This document shows positions 18,552 to 28,776 of a stretch of 64,000 nt of DNA, piece by piece. A program made the position numbers and the translations under genes. Numbering within the stretch: the first letter of the stretch is position 1; every line of letters starts with the position of its first letter. The notes under the pieces were generated by a model. The model ran no database searches, was not told the DNA's origin, and was given only the letters and a program-made list of their open reading frames with translations. Source of the stretch: Chara braunii (taxonomy: Eukaryota > Streptophyta > Charophyceae > Charales > Characeae); NCBI GenBank assembly GCA_003427395.1, contig BFEA01000101.1, positions 1,171,363 through 1,235,362 of the forward strand, read 5' to 3'.

Positions 18552-20232
18552 CTGCGCAGAATCGTGTTCGACTCGACGATATGGCACGATCGGGTTCAAC
18601 TCGACGGTAGGGAACAATCGTGCTCGACTCGACGACAAGGCACGATCGTGTTCGACTCGATGATCGTGTTCGACTGGACGATAGGGCACGATCGTGTTCG
18701 GCTTGACAACAGGGCACCGTCTGGACGATCGTGTTCGACTCCGCAACAGGGCACGATCGTGCTCGATTCGACGATCGAGTTGGACTCAACGATCGTGCTC
18801 GTTTTGACGATCTGTTCGACTCGACGATCGTGTTGGACTCAACGATCGTGGTCAATCGCACTGCATACAATCGTGTACGACTCGACGACATTGCACTGCG
18901 CACACGACAGGGCACGATCGTGTTCGACTCGGCACCGTCTCGACCATCGTGTTCGACTCGACGATGACTCGACGATCATGTTCAACTCGACAATCGTGTT
19001 GGACTCTACGATCATGTTGGAGTCGACGATCGTGTTCGACTCGACGATGACTCGACGATCGTGTTCGACTCAACGACCGTGTTCGACTCGACGGTCGTGT
19101 TCGACTCGACGATCTTGTTGGACTCAGCGATGACTCGACGATCGTGTTCGACTCGACGATCGTGTTGTACTCGACGATCGTGTTGGACTCGACGATGACT
19201 CTACGATCGTGTTGGACTCGACGATCGTGTTCGATTTAACGATGACTCGACGATCGTGTTCGACTCGACGATTGTGTTGGACTCGACGGTCGTGTTCGAC
19301 TCGACGATCGTGTTCGACTCGACGATCGTGTTGGACTCGGCGATGACTCCACGATCGTGTTCGACTCGAAGATCGTGTTGGACTCGACGATCGTGTTCGA
19401 CTCGACGATCGGACACTATCGTGTTCGACTCGACGGTCGGGCACGATCGTGTTCGACTCGACGATCGAGTTGGACTCGACGATCGTGCTCATCATGGATG
19501 ATCGTGTTCGACTCGACGATCGTGTTGGACTCGACAATCGTGGTCCATTGCACTACATACAATCGTGTGCGACTCGACATCGTGTTCGACTCAACGATGA
19601 CTCGACGATCATGTTTAACTCGACGATCGTATTGGACTCTACGACCGTGTTGGAGTCGACGATCGTGTTCGACTCGACGATGACTCGACGATCGTGTTCG
19701 ACTCGACGATGACTCGACGATCGTGTTCGACTCGACGATCGTGTTCGACTCGACAGTCGTGTTCGACTCGACGATCGTGTTGGACTCAGCGATGACTCGA
19801 CGATCGTGTTTGACTCGACGATCGTGTTGTACTCGACGATCGTGTTGGACTCGACGATGACTCGACGATCGTATTCGACTCGACAATCGTGTTGGACTCG
19901 ACGATCGTGTTCGACTCGACAATAACTCGACGATCGTGTTCGACTCGACGATCACGTTGGACTCGACGATCGTGTTCGACTCGACAATCGTGTTCGACTC
20001 GACGATCGTGTTCGACTCGACGATCTTATTGGACTCGACGATGACTCGACGATTGTGTTCGACTCAAATATCATGTTGGACTCGACGATCGTGTTCGACT
20101 CGAAAATCGTGTTGGACTCGACGATCGTGTTCGACTTGACGATCGGGCACTATTGTGTTCGACTCGACAGTCAGGCACGATCGTGTTCGACTCGACGATC
20201 GGGCACGATCATGTTCGACTCGACGATCGCGG
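18552..20232 (+). repeat. Satellite array 1 (18-bp period, core CGACGATCGTGTTC)
   Basis: About 1.7 kb of near-identical 18-bp units, roughly GACTCGACGATCGTGTTC, with TTGGAC variants and interspersed GATGACTCGACGATC higher-order blocks. Each unit contains the self-complementary ACGATCGT. The period is a multiple of three, so long artificial frames (VESNTI.., SSRTRS..) appear on both strands. There are no unique spacers and no CRISPR features. The array lies at the midpoint of the TIR element between its two gene blocks. Confidence 0.95.
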
Positions 20233-21024
20233 GAACCGAAAGTGCCACGTGGCGTTACGTGGTTGCATCTGGGCTACGTGGTTGTGTCCTCACCGTCTGA
20301 TCCTTCAGACTCGGGGTGCTCCGTTGTGGTTGCGCATCACGATCTTGGGCGGTATGCTCGCTCCGTCGTCGCGACCTGCAACTCTCGACACCTCCGCTGT
20401 GGTCCGTCGTCGCGTCACGCAGGTGGTCTGCTATGCATGGACCGAATCCCTGCGCTCCGTCGCCGCGCCGAGCTCGTAGTATGCTGAGCACGAGCCTCCG
20501 CTGCGCTGCGCTGTAGCTGCGTCGGCAGACCCCCGCTGCGCTGCGCTGTAGCTGCGTCGGCAGACCCCCGCTGCGCTGCGCTGTTGCTGTGTTGCTCTTC
20601 CGCATCCGATACCGAACTGAAATGAAAATGGGAAGTGGTGGGCCTCCTCCATATATATAGTTTTCCGGGTGGGCCCTCCGCACGCGCCTGTTGGCCGTCC
20701 GATCCAGGGATACGGACGGTCGGGATGATCGCTTGACTGCAGACGACGGTCCTATATTGCGGCCAGTGGACCGCCCTGGTTTTTCCCCCGGTGAATCTTA
20801 GCCACCGATACGTCGGCCGCGATCGTTTTTCCCCCTTGGCCAGAGCGGAGGCCCGGGGATGGTGTTCCGCTCCAGAGCAGAAACGCGTTTCGCGCACATG
20901 AGTAGCCGCGACATTGTGTCAACGCTTCATTGTTCGCGTTCTAGGAGAATCAGCGCAGTGGTCCGCCAGCGTCGACACGAAAACTGCCCCGCTCTCCAGG
21001 TTAGTGCCGCTACCGCCAACACAA

Positions 21025-21070
<46 letters not shown>

Positions 21071-21164
21071 CGAGACAAAGAGAGAAGCCTCCGTGGCCCG
21101 CCCTGTCCAGTGTTGGTTTATTGGTGACGTCAACAAATTCTCTCCAACACTTCCGCCGCAGTCG
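20233..21164. other. Spacer between the two inverted arrays
   Basis: GC-rich sequence with no convincing gene. It holds 2.5 copies of a 37-bp repeat at 20503-20590 (CCCCGCTGCGCTGCGCTGTA start) and a run of about 40 C at 21030-21069. Confidence 0.6.
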
Positions 21165-21860
21165 TCGTCCGTGTCGAACACGATCGTCGTCATGTTGATA
21201 ACTCGACGATCGTCGTGTCGAACACGATCGTCGTCGTGTCCGGCACGATGGTCGTCGTGTGGACCACGATGGTCGTCGTGTCGAACACGATCGTCGTCGT
21301 GTCGAACACGACCGATCGTCGTCGTGTCGAACACCATGGTCGTCGGGTCGAACACGATGGTTGTCGTGTCGAGCACGATGGTCATCGTGTCCGACACACG
21401 ATGGTCGTCGTCATGTCGTACATGATCGTCGTCGTGTCCGACACGATCGTCAAATCGAGTCCGACAGTCGTACACGATCGTCGTCATGTCCTACATGATC
21501 GTCGTCGTGTCCGGCACGATCGTCGTTGTGTCGAACACGATGGTCGTTGTGTCCAACACGTTTGTCGTCAAGTCGAGCGCGCTCGTCATCGTGCCCTGCA
21601 CGGTCGTCGGTGTGCCGAGCGCGATCGTCGAGCACGATCGTCGAACTTGGTCGTCGAACGTGGTCGTCGAACACGATCGTCGTCGTGTCGAACACGATCG
21701 TCGTGTTGGACACGATCGTCGTCCTCGTGTCAAACGCGATCGTGGTCGTGTCGAACACCATCATGGTCGTGTCAAACGCGATCACGGTCATGTCGAACAC
21801 CATCATGGTCGTGTCAAACGTGGTCATGGTCGTGTCGAACACCTTGCTCGTTTTCGCCAC
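21165..21860 (-). repeat. Satellite array 2 (about 21-bp period, inverted relative to array 1)
   Basis: About 0.7 kb of GTGTCGAACACGATCGTCGTC-like units. The 14-bp core GAACACGATCGTCG is the exact reverse complement of array 1's core. The two arrays therefore face each other across about 930 bp. Units here are longer and more diverged, with ATGGTCGTC and AACACCATCATGG variants towards 21850. Confidence 0.9.
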
Positions 21861-22930
21861 GACAGTGGCGCTGAGGCTCCCGGGTTCCAGGGAAGAAAAA
21901 AACTGCTTCGTGTTCGGCACGGCAACGGGCGCTGAGGGCTGACGCCCACCTTCGCTTCGACTTGCACACACTTTAGTGTGAGTTGCATCAGCGGAACATA
22001 GTATTCGGGTGACTGTCTTTTGCCTCTTGTCACACTAACTGCTTATTGCGAGATTGTGATAATATAAAATGGAGTCCCTATCGTATTGGGCGCGACATTG
22101 GCGTTGCCGCAGTCGTTTGCCTGCTCAGTCTGGGGTTCTGGAAACCCGTCGTGTGTCGTCCATCGAACTCAACGCAGATTTTGCTTCGAATCCTCGGAGT
22201 CTGGTACCCGGGAATCAAGATCGGGGACCCGTCTGTGTTGCATGAGGCAGTCGCGTTGCCACAATGGTTTTCCTGCTCACTCGTGACAGTTTTCCTGCCC
22301 GCTCTGCGTGGTGGGAACCACTCGTGTCCTATCGCTGAAGTTCCTGGAGTAACATCGGTTCTGTGTTCTGCAAACCTATGTCGTTCTTAATCTTTCCTAT
22401 CAATGCCCTCGTGCCAAGCTGTGTGCTGCGCGTCAGGGTCTTCGCCTTTCCGCTGTTGGTGCCCGTTGGGTTTTGCGCGTCTTGGTCTCTGCCTTTCTGA
22501 ACCTGGTGCCCGACGTGACATGTGTTGCGTTTCCTTTTGTGCGTGAAGATCTCCGCCTTTTCACTGTTGTTGCACCCTGTGTTTTTCGCGTCATAATCCC
22601 TGTCTTTTCAATACTGGTGCCCGACTTAACATGTGCTACGGTCCCCACTCTCGTTCGATCTCCAACTTCGACAGACTCTTTTGCGTGTGTTGCGCCTTTG
22701 GCACAGATTGCCCTGATGACTGGGTTGCTGCTCAGATTCCAAAATCGTGTGTTATCCTCACTCGGATGTTTCCTGTTCCCCTCCGTTCCGTGTAGGGCTG
22801 TGTTTCTCGATGTTATTTATAGCGCTGTGTTTCTCGCTGTTGTGTAGGGATGGTTGTCTGCTCCCTTTCATTGACCTCTGATTTGCGCCTTTGACAGTGG
22901 TCCGCTGTTTTGTTGTCGCAGACACGTCTC
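21861..22930 (+). other. Upstream region of the transposase gene with degenerate repeats
   Basis: No domain is recognised. At 22430-22640 there are four diverged copies of a block of 50-60 bp, roughly GCGTCxxGGTCTxxGCCTTT..GGTGCCCG. The region presumably contains the transposase promoter, but I see no diagnostic element. Confidence 0.4.
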
Positions 22931-22934
22931 GTGC

Positions 22935-25861
22935 ATGGCTTGTGGTGTGCATGCTATGCCACGGCAGGCTTGCAACACAACCTTGGAAAGCATGGACTGT
23001 GTGGCGTCTAATACAATGCTCAATGAGGATTTTCCTCCACCGCACCTGCCAATGTGTTCACAAGATGTTCGAAGTGGTCACGAACGTGTTGATAATGCTC
23101 CGGAATCTCCTGCTCATAAGAGGTCACGAAATATTGTGTGTGCGGAGTCGATACTACATGTGAAAGTGCGTATCCGGTCCTTCACTGCCCGGTTCGAACC
23201 TCTAATGCAGAGAGTGCGGAAGGTCAGGAGGGTAAGGCCTACTCTGCTGACAACAACGTATCCGATGTAGACCGTGTTGTATAGGTGCCGAGGAGTTCAC
23301 TTCGAGATTGCGAGTACATAGGTCGTCTGTTTGGTGAGAATGATGAAGGTGGTTCAGATTCAAGTGCTTCGGTGTCGTCTAGTGCTGATAGTTCTCCAGA
23401 TAAAACCGATCATCCGCAAACGTACGCTGACCGGAACACTGACCACTGTTGTCGAAATGACGATGAAAATTGTGATGTGATCTCTGATTTCGATGACATT
23501 TTTCCAAAACGTCTGTCCTCAGAGAAGTGTCCTTATACTTTTCGTGTCAGAATGTCGCGGTCAAAGAAGATTCTGCAATCAGTTCATAGAAAACTCACCA
23601 AAAAAGCACTGGCGAGTGTGCGTGGCCAATTTTTGTAAGCGAGAGTGTTGCGCTCGAATGACCCTGGACGACATCAAAGTTGTCCGAAACGCATACTACT
23701 CTAAGAATCAACAAAGCAGCGATGCGTCGTGGGTTGAAACGTTGAAGCGGTTCACCTTCATAGAAGATGAGAAGGAGATTGTTCAACCTATTGTGGGGAG
23801 ACGAAAGGTGTGCATTAGTGCTTGGTATTTCACACTAGGTGTATGTAGGAATACATTTCTCAAAAAAAAGATGACTTCGTCAAAAGGCTACATTATGCCG
23901 GAGCATGGCAGTACTGGACTCAGACGCACATCAGCAACATATGCGACGATGTACGGGAAACTAAGCTCTTTCGTGCGAGGCAACGGAGATTCCATGCCCA
24001 ATGACATGAAGATCAAAGAGGGGGAATCGAGAGTGGTGTTGAGATTGCCTGCTTGTTATAACAAGGTTGATATTTATAAGTTGCTAAAGTCGCAATTCGA
24101 CAACATGGGTGCTTCTTGTGTTTCTCTCCAAGTTTTCTACAACATGTGGAGAACGCAGTTCTGGCATGTGAAATTTCACGACATTGATCAAAACTTTGCG
24201 AAATGCGAGAAATGTGTCGAATACAAAGAATCTATCAATTTCGCAAAATTCGTACGTGTGCTTGAATACTTTGTTTCGCTACGCGAGAAACACTTGGACT
24301 TGCAGCTCCAACACCGTGTTGTGTATGAGGTGTGGAAGGATGAGTCGAAGAGACCAGGTTCCAACAGTTTATGCATCATCATTGATGGCATGGACCAAAG
24401 CAAGACCAGCATTCCGCACTTTGGCGGAGAAAACAGATCGAAGGCATTCGCAAATATTTCGATGTTGAAAACGAATTTAACAGCTATTATTGCACACGGA
24501 CGCTCACCATCGGTCCATGTTCACACATGGTACCCTTGCTATCCACACGATTCTAATGTTGTAGTGTCATCCATTATGAAAGTTCTCCGTGACATCCAGG
24601 CGACAAGCGACTTGCCTCCTAAACTGAGGATACAAGCTGACAATTGTTGGAGAGAAAACAAAAACAGATACGTTTTGACACTTGCTGCAGCTTTGGTAAA
24701 ATTTGGCTTCTTCAAAGAAGTCGAATTCAGTTTTATGTTAGTGGGACACACACACACGGACGTTGATGTCACTTTCAGTCATTTTTCTCGCAAACTGAAA
24801 ATGCACGATGCTTATACCATGCTCGACCTCTTCAAGCTCATTGCCAGTTCTAAAAAAGAACGTTCATCGTGCACATTCATGGATGAAATTGCTGATTGGC
24901 GAGCTGTTGTTAAGCCCTTCCTGGTCAAGAGACTGACCGGTCATACTCGTCCACATGCATTAAATTTTAGGTTTTACATGCAGGATGACAATCCTGTGTT
25001 CCAGTGGAAAGAGTATTGCACTTCTCCTGAATGGTCTTCTCCAGTCTATTGCTTTAAACGACATGGAAACAAAGCATATGCTGGACCCGAATGGTCATTC
25101 GTGCCATCACCTGTTCCGCCGTCAGCTTCTCTGCCTACTAAAGATAGGAATTCAGATTTCGAACCAGGAATTGAAGGTGTGAAGAAGTTTGTTGGGTAGT
25201 TGGAGAACAAGCGGCACGAGTGGTTGGGAATGAAAGATAAGGTTAGCTTCTCAAAGGAGAGTGTTCTTTCACACTGGAAAACTTTTCTCGAGACAGTCGA
25301 GGAGCATTACGGGTCCGGGTTTACGAAAACTTCACTCAAGGTTGGCTTTTGGCCCTCACAAGACAAAATTAAGAAGGATGATCCTAATGATATTGATATT
25401 GCCTTCCTCTTGAAGAGCAATGAGAATAAGGAGTTGTTGTTCGTTGGACCAGCCAATGAGCGTCCAAAGGCGGAGCTCAACCCAGTTGTGGATGTCAAAA
25501 AATGACAATTCGTTCTCTTGCGTCCTTCCCAAGATGATATCGATGAGGGAGTTCCCGTATGGATGGGTAGAGTCGTTTCCGATGTAGACAACGATATGAA
25601 GTCGCCAACTTTCAATTTATTCTTATTGAATATTGGGTGCCACAACCTATTACCAAACGTCTTTCTGTGCAATATTCGAACGCATGGAAGAAGACGTGGA
25701 AGAAAGACAACACAACATCACAGCAGTGGCAGCACGTAGACTGTGTTATGTGGAGCTGGACATCGAAGACATTGCATTTGAAAAATGGAGTGCGCATTCC
25801 AAAATCGGCCAAAGAGAAGGGCTTGGTGTGCCTTTCATTACCCGATGATGAAGATCAATAG
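22935..25861 (+). pseudogene. Putative DDE-type transposase gene of the TIR element (DUF7869-like)
   Basis: Exon 1 (to 23231) ends before GTAAGG. A 53-bp GT..AG intron (23232-23284) restores phase with exon 2 at 23285 (RDCEYIGRLFGENDEGG, then Ser/Asp-rich). The coding track moves frame near 23540-23590, by a second intron or a frameshift. It then runs through 23493-25199, passes TAG (25197) and TGA (25503) in the same frame, and shifts once more near 25615 into a C-terminal part ending at 25861 (EYWVPQPITK, then QHVDCVMWSW). The C-terminal FWIGKV-like motif (VPVWMGRVV) and Trp-rich end are typical of the family. The gene is inactive in this copy. Confidence 0.7.
23493..25199 (+). CDS. Transposase-like catalytic core (DGMDQ / ADN..ENKN / GHTHxDxD)
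   Basis: This is the 568-codon main open part; its real coding start is downstream of the first Met, around HWRVCVANF. An N-terminal region (CCARMTLDDIKVVRNAYY) precedes a CxxC pair at residues 238 and 241 (FAKCEKCVEY). The predicted acidic triad follows: Asp298 in CIIIDGMDQSK, Asp383 in IQADNCWRENKN, and Asp423/425 in LVGHTHTDVD. The same motif set characterises the family I know as DUF7869, found in expanded copies in oomycetes, dinoflagellates and some animals and plausibly an RNase H-fold transposase. Its position inside matched TIRs supports that role. The family name is from memory and needs a profile search. Confidence 0.72.
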   Translation: MTFFQNVCPQRSVLILFVSECRGQRRFCNQFIENSPKKHWRVCVANFCKRECCARMTLDDIKVVRNAYYSKNQQSSDASWVETLKRFTFIEDEKEIVQPIVGRRKVCISAWYFTLGVCRNTFLKKKMTSSKGYIMPEHGSTGLRRTSATYATMYGKLSSFVRGNGDSMPNDMKIKEGESRVVLRLPACYNKVDIYKLLKSQFDNMGASCVSLQVFYNMWRTQFWHVKFHDIDQNFAKCEKCVEYKESINFAKFVRVLEYFVSLREKHLDLQLQHRVVYEVWKDESKRPGSNSLCIIIDGMDQSKTSIPHFGGENRSKAFANISMLKTNLTAIIAHGRSPSVHVHTWYPCYPHDSNVVVSSIMKVLRDIQATSDLPPKLRIQADNCWRENKNRYVLTLAAALVKFGFFKEVEFSFMLVGHTHTDVDVTFSHFSRKLKMHDAYTMLDLFKLIASSKKERSSCTFMDEIADWRAVVKPFLVKRLTGHTRPHALNFRFYMQDDNPVFQWKEYCTSPEWSSPVYCFKRHGNKAYAGPEWSFVPSPVPPSASLPTKDRNSDFEPGIEGVKKFVG

Positions 25862-27465
25862 GTTTTAAATAGGTTTTGAAGAAAAGTTAATCGTATTTCT
25901 TTACACGTATTAGTACGTTATTTAGTTGTCGCTTAACTTTCATTTATATATATTTAACCTGTATTTTCATGTGTTGCAGAATGGTTCAACCATTTGTGAT
26001 GACTGGATGACCGCCAAGTAACATGGTATGGGGAAGAAATATATGGCATGATATGGGTCCTGTTTTCTTCACATCTCAAATGATCTTTGACAGTGCAGTA
26101 CTCAGTGTCAGAGGTGTGGATGCCTAACCGGAAAACTGGGAACATTATCCTCGAGAATCATTGTATATTTGTGGTCGCAGGTGTTGTGGACAGAGAACAT
26201 ACCCGCGAGAAGTGTTCGCACCCTTTTCGGAATTGTATCATTCAGCAATCAAATTCTGCCACAACAATTTCAACGTGATGACCTTGTTTTGTGCGGCGGC
26301 AACTGTTCGAGGTCAATGCAAAGTATCTTTCCTTATTCATAATGACTATTCTGCAAGTGCAAGTGTTTCCAGTGCAGACAACATCGATAAACGAAGACGG
26401 CAAGAATTTCGAAGGAGGATCATGGAGCAACCGTCATTCAAAACACTCATGGATGAGCTTGTGGACACGGCCATCAAATATTTGCGAAGTCTCCTGCTGC
26501 GCGAATATGAAGTAATAGAAAGTTATATAGAGTACAAGGACCCCGCGTTTGACGGACAAACTGATACCATCATTGTAGAAGATTGGACAACTTATACAAG
26601 GACGGACTGAAATGTTGTCTATCTCGCATTAGTTTATCCCCTTAGTCGATCTAGTGACTAGGTTTGTTTTGCCTACTTTCAGAGTGTCATTTGTGCTTTG
26701 CATTTAATTTTTTTTTTATCTTACTCGGTCGATGGACTTGAGACATCATCTAAGTTTGAATAGCCCAGTCCTGCGTTAATATAGAGTTATTTGGTCATCC
26801 GAGTTCAGTGGGATTTGAACTAAGGTTTGTGTTTTCACAGTTTATGGGTGGTACTGCTTTCAAATTGCTTGTTTTCATTTAATTGTGTTTTCATTTAATT
26901 GTGTTTTCATTTAATTTTGTTGTTGTAGTTTCAAGCAGGATATTTGTATGTGTTTTTGGAGTGTCCGCTGCACTTTGCTGTCAAATATTAACATTTATTT
27001 TTCAACCAAGGTCACATGCAAGATCTTTCTGTTATTTCAAGGTTTTTATATTTCAATCAGTTCGAAATCAGATATTCCTTGAACTTAAAAGCTTACATTG
27101 TGCATTGCCAAGTTGAACTTGATGCAACACTCACGGCATTTCACTTAGTCTAGCTTTTACACTTTGTCTGAGTCTCACGTTTTGCAATATGTGTCCATGT
27201 TGTGTAAGCTTGGTATTATAATTAATATAATAATATGACTTCTTGGATTTTGCGATAGAATGGATGACATTGTATTCATGTTATGAAAGGTTGGGATAAT
27301 ATACAATAGTTGACTCATGAAACTTGTATTGATGCAGATATGCAATTTTCTTTTCAATACTTGATTATACAATATTTGTCAATAAGATGTAAAAATTTTC
27401 TGCTCTTGTTGTTAAATTTATTTTGTTCTGACAAATTTGTTAATTTCATTATGTTCACTTCTTAC
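25862..27465 (+). other. Right-hand non-coding part of the TIR element
   Basis: AT-rich. One 149-codon frame (26161-26610) ends in a regular, charged stretch (RRQEFRRRIMEQPSFKTLMDELVDTAIKYL). It could be a further exon but matches nothing I know. Three tandem copies of GTTTTCATTTAATT lie at 26870-26917. The rest shows no gene. Confidence 0.45.
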
Positions 27466-27500
27466 AAAACATTTCATTTTTAACGAAAACACCGTTCTAT
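27466..27500 (-). repeat. Right TIR with CTAT target duplication
   Basis: The right end reads TTTTAACGAAAACACCGTT up to 27496 and is followed by CTAT. It is the inverted partner of 8316-8340. Confidence 0.9.
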
Positions 27501-28129
27501 GCTACACTACTTAGATCCTACACGTGGCCAGGCATGAAGCATGATTGCATCACTTACATCCAAGGCTGCCAAGTCTGTCAGAGGAACAAGAGTTTCACGC
27601 AACCTCCCCTTGGATTGTTGAAGCTCCCACCTATTTCATCCGGCCCCGGTGAATCTGTATCTATCGATTTTATGGACACTAAGGTCAAGAGTAGCAGTGG
27701 GAAGAGTCAAGTCATGGTCATAGTTGACAGGTTCAGTAAGTTTGTCACTTTTGTACCATTACCTGCTGGAGCAAAGACAAATTTGGTCATCAAAGAGTTC
27801 TTTAATCATTAGGTCAAGGAAACGGTCAACCGTTGAGCACAATTAGTGACAGAGATACCCGGTTTACAGGGGAACACTGACAGCGGTTAATGAAGGTCTA
27901 CGGATCTAAGTTAGCTACGTCATTTGGAAGCCACCCTGAGACAAATGGCCAAACTGAGCAGATGAACAAGGTCCTACAGCAAGTACTGCGTATGTATATA
28001 AGACCAGACCAGGTAGATTGGGATGAACATCTTCCCAAAGTAGCTAGTGCATATAATAACTCGGTTCACCTAGCTACCTCGCGAACCCCGAATAAGCTAC
28101 ATAGAGGCTGGAGTCCCCAACGTCCATAG
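27501..28129 (+). pseudogene. Gypsy-1 integrase core
   Basis: CQVCQRNK supplies the Cys pair of the HHCC finger. Then come PGESVSIDFMD (first catalytic Asp) and VDRFSKFVTFVP. A TAG at about 27810 and a frame change follow. The second Asp would fall in the degenerate VTEIPGLQ stretch. The catalytic Glu region survives as SFGSHPETNGQTEQMNKVL (27890 onward). The protein therefore had the D,D-35-E layout but is broken in at least two places. Confidence 0.85.
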
Positions 28130-28134
28130 ACTGT

Positions 28135-28593
28135 ATGAATCCGGATCAGATCCAAAGGTTGCCACCTGGCACACGTGAGTTTGCCATTCAACATGTGGCT
28201 GAGAACATCAGGAAGGCCCAGCATCAGATGATGGAACAGGCGAACAAGCACCGCCGTCCGTCACAGTTTGTGATAGGTGATCTTGTCTGGGTCAAGTCTA
28301 AGGTGTTTATTCCCGAGGAAGGGATTTCGCAGAAGTTGCTACCTACCTACAGAGGGTCGTGGCAAGTGCGAGATGTCAAAGGTGACGCAGGTGGACCGTC
28401 ATACACCATCGAGATTCCACCCCATCTGCACACCTATCCCGTTTTTCACGCTTCTAAGCTCCTTCCCTGTGTGACTAATGATGCATTCCCCTCATGCAGA
28501 TCTATGATTCCACCTGATATGGACGGAAGATATGATGTAGAGAAGATTGTAGCTGAGGATACCTTCCGTACAGGTCGTAGAGGGAGACCGTAG
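28135..28593 (+). pseudogene. Gypsy-1 integrase C-terminus / chromodomain-like region
   Basis: The fragment contains the GPY/F-type module of chromoviral integrases: GDLVWVKSK, LLPTYRGSWQVRD, SYTIEIPPHLHTYPVFHASKL. A region resembling a diverged chromodomain follows (DMDGRYDVEKIVAEDTFRTG, then QYKVRF after a stop at 28591). Chromodomains direct insertion into heterochromatin. The module matches those of Gypsy-2 (36690-37190) and Gypsy-3 (57831-58310), so all three belong to related lineages. Confidence 0.8.
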
Positions 28594-28776
28594 AGACAAT
28601 ACAAGGTCAGATTCTGCTTATCAGGATCCCAACGAAGATCGCTGGTTCACCAGGGGTTAGTTCGGACAGCCCCTCATATCGTGTCACATTATGAGCGGGC
28701 ACGCCGAGGATTGAACGTTTGTGCCCGTTGAAGTTCTGAGTTTTCGCAGGGGACCTCGAAATTAGGCCTGAGGGAG

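Larger units (their letters stand above)
8316..27496. mobile_element. 19.2-kb TIR DNA transposon with protease, ParB/methyltransferase-like and transposase genes
   Basis: The left terminus AACGGTGTTTTCGTTAAAA (8316-8334) is the exact reverse complement of the right terminus (27478-27496). Similarity then extends to about 31 bp with one mismatch and one indel. The 4-bp CTAT is present on both sides (8312-8315 and 27497-27500). Removing the element with one CTAT joins the Gypsy-1 integrase frame as KTY-ATLLRSYTWPGMK with no change of phase. The left half holds minus-strand genes and the right half a plus-strand transposase-like gene. Opposed satellite arrays lie between them. The domain content resembles large cut-and-paste elements that carry Ulp1-type proteases (some Mutator-like and Zisupton-like elements). 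The transposase motifs and 4-bp duplication do not let me place it in a named superfamily. Confidence 0.85.
27497..28776 (+). mobile_element. Gypsy-1, right part (integrase to end of pol)
   Basis: Continuation of the gypsy pol gene interrupted at 8315. It contains the rest of the integrase zinc finger, the integrase core, and a C-terminal/chromodomain-like region. A purine-rich AGGCCTGAGGGAG just before TGAATGG at about 28777 is a candidate polypurine tract and start of a 3' LTR. No second LTR copy is available in the window to confirm this. Confidence 0.85.

Noticed and set aside
17994-20139. Long open frames on both strands over the satellite (379-codon and 179-codon frames)
   Set aside because: The 18-bp period is a multiple of three and the unit lacks stops in several frames, so these are composition artefacts of the array.
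18552-21860. Possible CRISPR array
   Set aside because: Units are contiguous, variable and without unique spacers, and the context is eukaryotic transposon DNA.
21174-21942. Arg/Ser- and Val-rich open frames in array 2
   Set aside because: Same periodicity artefact as array 1; no domain or start context.
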